From: Pedinophyceae sp. YPF-701 | Taxonomy: Eukaryota > Chlorophyta > Pedinophyceae | Direction of reading: 5' to 3' | Length of the DNA: 64,000 bases | Assembly (NCBI GenBank): GCA_916048055.1 | Contig: CAJZHL010000028.1 | Location: forward strand, 682,001-746,000 | Shown here: positions 34,600-43,081 of the stretch, piece by piece | Layout of the letters: every line of letters starts with the position of its first letter | Numbering within the stretch: the stretch's first letter is position 1 | The notes under the pieces: generated by a model | Database searches by the model: none | What the model was told of the DNA's origin: nothing | Seen by the model: only the letters and a program-made list of their open reading frames with translations | Position numbers and translations under genes: made by a program

Positions 34600-35095
34600 A
34601 TGGTACTCAAGGCAGTGATGATGTCCAAGGGCCAGGCGTCCAGGGGGCAGGCGTCCAAGGGCCAGGCGTCCAAGGGGCAGGCGTCCAAGGGCCAGTCGTC
34701 CAAGGGGCAGATGTCAAAGGCAGACGCTGCGCGCATCCAGGTGGGCGCTTATTGGGTCCGTGAGCATGCGCTGAAGAGGTCGGAACTTGAGCATGGCGTA
34801 CAGAAAGAAGCAGCCTGCGAGGCGGTCAGGGGATCGCGATCGCAGCTCGAACCTCGATAAATGCGACGGGACGATCTCCGCACTTGACGCCTCTGCCATG
34901 CCCTCCGCACGCATTCGCGCGAAGTCAGATTTCTTGCGATGCGATCCTATCGTTTTGCAGTCGGCTGAGGCGAAGGCTGACCCGAAGGGGCAGGTCCACA
35001 AGGGCAGCTTTGCATCCAGGGCGCAGGCCGCCGCGGACCGTCGCGCCGCCGAGGCGGACCCGTCCTCGGAGGAATATTCCGATTACAGTGAGTGA
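34600..35095 (+). CDS. Seed-maturation-protein (SMP) domain protein with KGQAS repeats
   Basis: A small hydrophilic protein of about 91 residues. Exons are 34600-34740 and 34961-35095, joined by a phase-0 GT-AG intron of 220 bases. The join rebuilds one SMP (LEA-like) motif that neither exon shows alone: MSKADAARIQ from exon 1 followed by SAEAKADPKGQ and KGSFASRAQAAADRRA from exon 2. In land plants SMP proteins build up in drying seeds and are thought to protect cell contents during water loss; here the role is unknown. Residues 9-38 are six copies of a five-residue unit (SKGQA-type). The C-terminus is acidic with Tyr and Ser. The ATG at 34600 sits in a good context (taccATGg). Reading through the intron gives unrelated open frames, which explains its easy omission. 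Confidence 0.75.
34624..34713 (+). repeat. Six 15-base coding repeats in the SMP gene
   Basis: Six in-frame units of TCCAAGGGCCAGGCG with few changes (AAG to AGG in unit 2, GGC/GGG alternation, GCG to TCG or ATG in the last two). They encode S-K-G-Q-A. The GGC/GGG alternation suggests growth by a 30-base step. Confidence 0.9.
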
Positions 35096-35345
35096 CGGCT
35101 TGTTTGGCCCTGGAAGATGGGACGGGCGGGACGCCGCAATGAATCGGGCCACATGTGCATGACGACAGTTTCAACTTGTTCACCGGCGGCCACAATGACC
35201 AGGAGAAGGCGTGGCTGAGAGCAACGACGCGGTGGAGTACCCGCACGCAGGATGAGCAAGCTGCAGCGGCAGATGTAACACCTCGCCAGCAACGATGCCT
35301 CGCGGCGCGCGCGCTCCCCGCCGCGGCCCTCCCCATCCGCCCCCA
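35096..35345. repeat. Convergent spacer containing dispersed repeat copy B
   Basis: Between the stops of the SMP (+) and WD40 (-) genes. Bases 35219-35266 are the reverse complement of the copy at 31698-31746 with one mismatch, and weaker similarity reaches back to about 35180. Confidence 0.7.
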
Positions 35346-36798
35346 TCAAAGGAAGTTGTCGACGCCACGCGGGTCGCGCTGGCGCTGGAAGTGCAGCATG
35401 CCGCCAAACACGGCGTCGCTGAGCCCGACGTACAGCCCCTCGCCCCCGCCCGAGAACGACATGCCCGCGACCTCCCCGAACACGTCGATCTCCTGCTCGT
35501 GCTGCAGCCCGGACGCCAGGTCCCAAATGTGAACGAAGTCCGCGGGCTCGGACGCGGCAAGGAAGCTGCCGCAGGGGGAGAACCGCACGGACCGGATCGC
35601 CCCGAGCTGCCCGCGCATGCACGCGGCGGACGTGCCGAGGTAGCGCAGGTCCCACGCGCGCGCGGTGCCGTCCTGGTTGCCCGTGGCGAGGAGGTGGCCG
35701 CCGGGGTGCCACGACGCGGCGAACGAGTAGTCGATGTGGCCGTGGAGCTCCGAGACGGTGCGGCCGCCGGACGCGAGGTCCACGAGCAGCCCGACGGGGT
35801 GGTCCCCGACCACGCACAGCAGGGAGGGGTTGAGCGGGTGCACGGCGGCGTAGTTGACCGCCCAGGGGAAGCTGATGCGGTGGTCAATCTTGCCCGTCTC
35901 GACGTCGAGGACGCGCACGCTGCAGACGGACGTCGGGCACCGGAGCCGTGAGCGGATCGTGCGGGTCGCGCGGGGGGGGGCGATTCTGGCGGGTCAGACG
36001 CGTTGCAAGGGGTTTGGGGTCGCGCCTGGTGTCGTTGTTGGAGGCAACGACGGACATCGCGCCGGACGCCTTCTCGCGCATCTCGAGCGCGTTCGTGATC
36101 GCGTTGTCCGACCGCGACACCCTGTCGCTGAACAGCAGCCCCGGGCGGTCGAGGTGGCGCACCACGAGCTCGCCGCCAAAGCCGCCCGCCGCGAGCATGC
36201 GCCCCTGGACGCACATCGAGCTGATCTGCACGCGGCCCACGCGCGGGACCTGGCAGGACAGCAGCCGGCCGGACAGGTCCAGCACCACGGAGTCCTCCCC
36301 CGTCTCGGCGCTGTAGTGCCGGATGCCGTGCTCGCCCGCGTAGTACACGCCGTCCTCCGCGGACGCCCACACGAGGTTGCGCAGCTGGAAGTGCACGATC
36401 GTCGGGTTCGCCACGCGCCGCCGCCACGTGAAGCTGTACAGCCGCGCACCGCGCCGCGTCGCCAGGCACTCGTCCTTGAGGCGCGCGGCCGCGGCCGCGA
36501 CCTTCTCGGGCAGGTTGCAGTAGTTCTGGTACGTCGAGAGGCGGTGCGCGCGGTACTCGTCCCTCGTGTACGGCGTCGAATCCCAATCGATGCCCTGAAT
36601 GTCGCGCCCGCTCTGGAAGCTATCATAGTCGGTTTCGTCCGGAGAATGCGGCGTCGTGAGCGTAATTGGGAGCCGGCGCAATCCCGCGATCTCCCCGTCC
36701 CTGCCAGCTGCCGCCTCGGTCCGCACCGTGGGCTCGCCTAGGCTGCTGGACGGCGCGCGGCCGTCCGGAGAGCTCGCGCCCGTCTCTCGAGGCGTCAT
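35346..36798 (-). CDS. WD40 repeat protein of the plant/yeast C2A9.03 type
   Basis: A beta-propeller protein of about 448 residues. Exons are 36798-36026 and 35919-35346. The N-terminal block RDIQGIDWDSTPYTRDEYRA followed by YQNYCNLP is the signature of this uncharacterised eukaryotic family. WD repeats are visible as HGHIDYSFAASWHPGGHLLAT-GNQDGTARAWDLR and SVRFSPCGSFLAASE-PADFVHIWDL, plus RHYSAETGEDSVVLDLSG and RMLAAGGFGGELVVRHLD upstream. The intron 36025-35920 starts with GC (CCAG/GCGCG); with it NND-T-S joins VRVLDVETGK in phase, as relatives require. A longer start at 36894 is also open. Molecular role unknown. Confidence 0.85.
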
Positions 36799-37829
36799 CT
36801 CCTCCGCTGCCGACGAGAATACCGTCCCGGAGCCGCTCACGGCGGAGTCTGCGCAGCGAGGGTGGCGGACCGCAGATCGACGGTGGGAGCCCATCTGCGA
36901 CGCTGACGTGTCGCTGCAACGACCCGGACTGTGAGGCCGTATCGCGGCCTGCCGGTCAGCATCTCGCGCGGAACCGGTCCCGCAAGTGCGCTGACTATGT
37001 GGCAGACCGTGGAGATCAAGGGCCAGGTCGTGTCGCGATTTGCAGGCGCGTCGGTGCGACCTCAATGCTCAGGGGGTATTCCGGTGCGTTTCCAGCTAGG
37101 TGAAGCACCGCTGCCACCGGACCCCTCGTGGTTCACGACGACCAGACACTTTGGTGGATCCAGGCAGGTCTGGGGGACAGGCGTCGCACAACAGGACAGC
37201 GCGGGGGCTCAATGGGCAGGCGGACAGCACTTGGGCAAGCTCTGGTCGGCGCGTGTGAATAGAAGCCCCCTTTTCGAAGAAATCTCAGCAATAGTCGATA
37301 TTGTATCGACAGACTATGCGCGACATCCTCGCCTCGCCAAGACGTGAGCGCCACGGCAACATTCTCAGCCGCATCAACTGGGAGTGGCTTGCGCGGGCAC
37401 TCGCCTTCCTCGAACCTATCGCCGTGCATGAAGACGGATCTATCGAGAAGATACCAATCGAATGGTCCTATTACGCGCGTCCGAGCGCCTTAACAGAGAG
37501 CTGTCGCGCCCACTTTCTAGCCTTGCTGAACAGCGCGCAAAGGTCCTGCGACGACCGGACCTTCCAGTGACCGTTCGCTCCTTTTGACACCGTGTTGCGG
37601 GCTGCCGACCAGCGTCGTGCCATGAGCCCGCCGCTGAACGGGACGCGCACGGTGCATTTTTTTTTCTTCTTCAGGGGGGTGTGTTGAATGCCTCAGGGAG
37701 CCGACGAGGGAGCGGGGCCCGTTTCGGCCGCGCCGGCGACCACGTACCGCTGTGTCAGGTGCTCCGTATTCACACGCGTGCGCCGCGCGAAAGCGCACGC
37801 TCCGTCGCGTCCCACGTCCGCACGGCACG
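36799..37829. other. Intergenic with one small unexplained open frame
   Basis: Lies between two minus-strand genes and is less GC-rich than average. A plus-strand frame 37316-37570 (84 residues, containing INWEWLARALAFLEP and IPIEWSYYARPSAL) has protein-like composition, but I recognise no family and it has no clear partner exons. It could be a small gene, an exon or chance. Confidence 0.3.
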
Positions 37830-39847
37830 TCACTGTGCGCTCACCGCGCCCGCCTCCTTCGAGCCGCGCCAGCGCAGCGTGCCCTGCAGGAACTCATCCA
37901 GCGCGCCGTCCATGACAGCGGTCACGTTCGACGTCTCCACGCCCGTCCGCACGTCCTTCACCATCTTGTAAGGATGGAACACATAGTTCCTGCAACGACC
38001 CCGCAAACACGCGCGCGCTACCTTTCATCGAGGCACACACGCACCAGCTTGCGTCCCGCAGGCCGGCTCGGGCGCCGCAGCCCCGCAGGCCCCGAGGGGG
38101 CGGGGCAATCATGCGCAGTCCTGCCCAGCGCGCGGGGGCACGAGGGAGCGCGGCGCACCTGATCTGCTGCCCCCACTCGGCCTTGACGAGGTCCCCCCGG
38201 ATCTCTGCAATCTTCGCGGCCTCCTGTTCCTGCGCGATGACGAGCAGCCTGCCCGCCAGGAGCGCGAGCGCGCGCTTCCGGTTCGCCTGCTGCGTGCGTT
38301 CCTCCGCGCACCGCACCGCGATGCCCGTGGGCAGGTGCTTGACGCGCACCGCGGTCTCGACCTTGTTGACGTTCTGCCCGCCCGCGCCGCCAGCCCGCAT
38401 GGTCGTGATCTCCAGGTCGGACTCCGGGAGGTCGACCTCCTGCACGCCGTCGCCCATGTCCGGCATCACGTCGACGCCCGCGAACGACGTCATCCGCGCC
38501 GCCTTGGCGTTGAACGGCGACTGGCGGACCAGCCGGTGCGTGCCCTTCTCGCCGCGCAGCAGGCCGTACGCGTACCGGCCGCTGATCTGCGCGAACAGCG
38601 CGAAGGCGGACAGGTGAGCAGAGAGATAGAGATTTCAGAGACGACCACAGGAGGGGCGGAAGACGACCCGCGCACGCAAACAGCGCCCAGCACCATGCGC
38701 GCGCGCGCTCCCACTTCGGCGCGCGTGGTTCGTGGAGCTGCGCACCGAGAGCTCGCAGCTCTTGATGCCCGCCTCCTCGCCCGCCTGTCTGTCGAGCAGC
38801 CGCACCGCGAACCCCTGCCGCTCCGCCCACCGCACATACATCCGTTCCAGCATCTCCGCCCAGTCCTGCGCCTCCGTCCCACCTGCAGTCAGCGTCGCGT
38901 GGCGCTGACGAGGACTGTCACGCCGCCGCCCCGGGCGGGCAGGACGCCGTCGGCGGCGAATCGTTCTGGTCGTTGTTGTTGTGCCATGAGGACTGGGTGC
39001 TCACCTGCGCCGGCCTGGATGCTCAGAATCACGTTCTTGTCGTCGTAGGTGCCGCCCAGCAGCCGCTGCAGCTCCCACCGCTCGATCGCCGCGTCGAGGG
39101 CCTCAGCGGCAGCCTGCGCCTCCGCCAGCGCACCCAGCTGCGCCTCGGTGCCGTCGTCGTCCAGCTCTGCCAGCTCCAGCGCGACCTCCATGTCCTCGAC
39201 GAGCCGCGTCATGCCCTCGATCTCTGCGACAGCGGGGCGGGCTTCGGTCATCATCTCATGCGGCCCCATGGAGTTGGCGCAACGGCACAGTCAGGAACAC
39301 TCGAGACCTGAGCGCAGCGATCGGTCGCCGGCGCGCCGCGGCGGGGCGCCCCACCTGCTATGTCGGCCTTGACGCGCCCGGCCGCTTGCGACAGCTCGCT
39401 CCCCTTTTGTGGGTCGTCCCACACACTGCTGTCTGATGTCTGGGCCTCCAGGTCCGCGAGCTGCGCGCGCATCCCGTCGAGGTCAACGATGCCAAGGATC
39501 TCCTGCACGTTGTCGCGCAACGCGGCCAGCGCCCGCCGCCCCGTCGCGGTGGTCATCTGCTCCTCGGACGACAGCCCAGACGCCCGCGCGATGATGAACG
39601 AGGCGTCGCGAGCCTGCCGCTGGCCCTTGAGTAGACGCGACTTCAGTAGGACGCAGGCCGGGACAAACGCGCTGGACGAGCAGGCCTTGCATGCGGAGAG
39701 GCGGGCGCCGCGAGAGCTCCGGCCGCAGGAAGCAGGCTGCCGGTAGTTGCGCTGCCTGTACCGCACGTCGCGCAGCCCGGCGCGGACGACCGTCATCCCG
39801 CGTCGCATCGCGCCAACGTGCCGCATCGCGGCGGCCGACGGACACAT
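37830..39847 (-). CDS. prfB: Plastid-type peptide chain release factor 2
   Basis: Ends organelle translation at UGA and UAA codons. Exons are about 39847-39359, 39254-39005, 38882-38746, 38586-38159 and 37989-37830, giving 487 residues. The first 80 residues are Arg, Ser and Cys-rich, like a transit peptide. The peptidyl-release motif is [17 protein letters not shown], and the stop-codon reader SPF occurs in [12 protein letters not shown], which marks RF2 rather than RF1. Other blocks are [35 protein letters not shown] and [19 protein letters not shown], the last close to plastid PrfB1 (HCF109). The joint between exons 1 and 2 works only with a GC donor (TA/GCAGGT) and is the weakest. No frameshift site like the bacterial prfB one is present. 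Confidence 0.9.
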
Positions 39848-40403
39848 GTGCTCCGGGCTGGCGGGTTGCGGATGCGTCAGAGCGCGACACAGAAATCCCC
39901 GTCGATGAGCCCGGGGCAGAGTTGGTAATGTGTCGCGGATTCAAGGTGTGCTCGCGCTGCTGTGCGGCCACGGCTTGAAACCACGCGTCGCAGGGACTAG
40001 GTCCCGGGGGACAGGGAACTCGTGCGCAGTACAAGCATGATGGCTTGGCGCGGTGGACAGTTGCATCGTGCCGCCGCATGACAATGTACTTTGCGTCCGT
40101 CTTGTCCTACAAGAGACTCCGTGACGAGTTCCACTGTTCTGAACGTCGCCAGCCAAAGCATTACTCACTCTCTCTGGCAAAGCGGCAACGCCCAGCGCTT
40201 GTGTGCCTGATACGGCACTCAAGCACTCGTCCGTCTGAGGAATCAGAGCCCTGCGCGAGTTTCTCTCGTTTCACGTCCACGTCTCGCGTCGGTCCCCGCG
40301 TTTCCTACACCCGGCCCACCAGCCCCTCCCGCGGGCTCGCGCTCCGCCCTGCCTGCCTGACGGGGCACGGCAGGGCGGGCCAACGCATGTCCATCACGTC
40401 GCG
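39848..40403. promoter_or_regulatory. Divergent region between prfB and RRM-methyltransferase genes
   Basis: The 556 bases between two start codons pointing apart; about 55 percent GC around 40080-40260, lower than the genes. No named motif supported. Confidence 0.4.
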
Positions 40404-42353
40404 ATGAGATGCTCGTTGGGAGACGGCGTGCAAACGGCGGCGCAGGGACCGGTCGCATCCGACAGTGCACATCCGGCACCTGCCGCGCAGCCCGCCGAAG
40501 ATCCAGTCAGGTGCGTCCGGGACCGCTTCACGCCTCGCAGGAGCCCGCCGCGCCGCGCGCCCCACGCACCGCGTCGCGCGGTGCCGTTCGCAGGGTGTTC
40601 GTGGGGGGCCTCCCGTGGAACGTGCCAGCCTCGGAGGTCGCCGCGGCGGTCAGGGCGGTGCTGGCGGACGTGCCGGGGGTGCGCGTCGACGTCCGGGGCT
40701 TCGGCGACGCGCCCCGGCGCGCCCGCGACGCCGACAAGCACCACCAGGGCACTGGCTTCGTGACGATCCCCACTGCGTCCGCCCGCGGAGCAACCGCAGA
40801 AACGTTCGCCGCGAGGCTGCACGGCGCGGACCTGGGGATCCCCGCGGCGCCGGGCATGCTCATCCGCGCCGAGCCGGCGCACCCGCCGCCCGCGCCGCCC
40901 GCGCCCGCCCCGTCGGACGCGGCGTCGGACGAAGAGCGGAGGCGGATGCGCGAGCACAAGCAGCGGCAGCGGCGGCGGCGCGTCGAGGCGCGGATGGCGC
41001 TGTTGCGCGCCGCGATCGAGGGGATCCCACACCCCGGGGGTCCCGACGCCCAGGAGCGCTGCGTCAGGCTGGCTGACGCGCTGGGAGATGAGACACCCCC
41101 CATCGACTGGGCGAGGATGCCGTCGGCGGCGGACCCCGCGATCGACCCGGTCGCCGGCAGGGCGCTCGGGGGCCACGCGGACGCTGGGTCGTCGGGTCGC
41201 GCGCTCGGGCCGGGGGGCGAGCTGCCGCTGCGTGCACTGCGCAAGCGGTGGCAGGCGGAGAGCTTCGCGCTGGCGCTCAAGGCCATGGCCGGCGAGGACG
41301 CGCGCGCGAGAAGGTGGGCTCCCCTGTCGCGGTCGGGAACGGGCGGGTTCCTCCCCTCGCAGTCTGCCGTCGCCCTGACAAGAGTGCTCGCGACGCGAGG
41401 TGTCACGTGCTCCGCAGGCTGCGCGTGGTGGACTTCGCGACGGGCACGGGGAACCTATGCCTCCCCCTGGCGCACGAGTTCCCGTCGTGGGAGTTCCTCG
41501 GCGTGGAGATGAAGCCTGCGGCGGTCGACCTGTTTCGGAGACGCGCGGCCGACGCGGGGCTGGCGAACGTGCGCGGCGTGGTCGGGATGATCGAGGCCTT
41601 CGAGGAGCCGTTCGACATCGCGCTGGCCCTGCACGCGTGCGGGAACGCGACGGACTACGCCCTGTGGCGCGCGGAGCAAGCGCGCGCTGCCTTCCTGGTG
41701 TGCCCGTGCTGCGTCGGGAAGCTGCAGTTCTCCCTCGCCGGCGGCTCCGCGTTCTCCACGAAGCACCGCGAGTGGCAGACGCAGGACGGCAGCCAGGCCC
41801 CGCAGGGCATGTCTGCGGGGCGTGCCGTCGAGGGCGGTGCGTCGACGGTGACCGTGCAGGGCGTCGAGGTGCCGCAGATTGGGCACCCGCGGTCCGCGTG
41901 GATGCGTGGCGCTTTGGGCAGCGGCGCGGAGGAGGCGTTCGGCGCCATGGCGAAGGCTGGAGACATCGCGCACGGCGCGGCGCACTCGGACAAGGCCGGC
42001 GGACACGCCCACGAGGACCTCGCGCGGCTGTGCAAGGTCAGTGCCCCGGCGAACGGCGCGGCGACCCGGGGCGGCGCGCGTGCGGACGATGTTGTGTTGC
42101 GCATGCTTGCGCTGACGTGTGTGGCATGGCCGTGGATCGGGGTGCGCGCGTTGTATGAGGGGCCCCTGTTCGCGCTGCCTCGCAGACCCACTTGGAGCTC
42201 GACCGGCTCGAGCGGATGAGGGAGGCGGGCTACCGGGTGAGTCTGCTGCGTCTGCTCAGGGACGAGCAGACGGGCAAAGGCGACCTCCTGCTGGGAGTTC
42301 CTGAGCGGCGGGAGGAGGATCTCGGGCTGTCCTGGCCATGGCAGGGGCTGTGA
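40404..42353 (+). CDS. RRM-methyltransferase fusion protein
   Basis: A two-domain protein of 537 residues. Exons are 40404-40510, 40594-41313, 41418-42036 and 42186-42353, all joined in phase. Residues 36-115 form an RNA-recognition motif: RNP2 is VFVGGLPW (37-44) and RNP1 is GTGFVTI (88-94). A basic, Gln/Arg-rich helix follows (about 160-190). From 276 on there is a class I SAM methyltransferase fold: motif I VVDFATGTGN (279-288), then FLGVEMK and ALALHACGNATDYAL and CPCCVGKLQF. The HACG-TD and PCC-GK pair is typical of the methyltransferase_32/GSTCD-like family. The C-terminus ends in LSWPWQGL. An RNA substrate is a reasonable inference from the RRM, but no target is known. Confidence 0.82.
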
Positions 42354-43081
42354 GGGCCGTTGGCTTCAAGCTGCGCCCGGCACTGCCAGCAGCGTCACGC
42401 TGTTCAGTACGGTACTAAAGGGAGGGGGGGGGCATTCGCCGCGCAGCACGGGGCAGCTTGCGGCGCTTTCGGGAGCGCTGGCCGGCCGCTGAGTTACATG
42501 TTGTTGCAGCCTCGCACGAGCAGGGGCTGAACTGCCCTCAGCGAGCACTCGCACACGCATCCCGCGGTTGTCGCCTGCGAGCCCAACGTTCGTGGTGGTC
42601 GAGCGAGCCGCGCGGCGGTGTTTTCGCGACGAGGACCGGCTCCGTTCGTATTTCGTCGGGGTTTCGTGGCCGAGGGTGCGTGTTCGTCGCCCCGCGGCGA
42701 CGTGCGCGCCGTTCCCCTGCGTGCTTGCCAGCTGCGCCCCGCTTCGAAAACCAGGCCTTCTCCCGACGCCCCGCCGCCACAACGGCACCACGAACGCTCT
42801 CAGGACCACGTTGTCACCGCGAACCACGCCGGCCGCCCCTCAGTTTCAAGCCATGGCGGCGCAACTCAAGCCTCAGCTTGCGGCACCGTACACGGCCCCC
42901 GCGCCCGTCCACGAGGAACCGCGACCGCAACGACGAGCTCGACTCGTCAGCGGGCCGCTTCGGCCGTTTCTCGGCCGCGGGGCGGCCGTGAACGCGCCGT
43001 ATCGGAGCCCTGATACCGGCCTGCGCTGCATTTTCACCGCGCCCGCTCGTGCGTCGCAATCGCAGGCTCCGGCACGGCACC
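42354..43081. other. Intergenic, nothing recognised
   Basis: The 728 bases upstream of the SUMO-HU gene. Frames on both strands are open in places because of base composition, without motifs. A G-run sits at 42421-42430. Confidence 0.45.

Noticed and set aside
34787-34960. A separate small gene starting MAYRKKQPARR
   Set aside because: This stretch lies inside the intron whose removal rebuilds the SMP motif; its open frame is explained by the downstream exon.
37830-39847. Programmed frameshift in prfB
   Set aside because: The bacterial recoding site (CUUUGA context) is absent; changes of frame coincide with introns.
37830-39847. Release factor 1 (prfA)
   Set aside because: The codon-reading motif is SPF rather than the PxT type of RF1.
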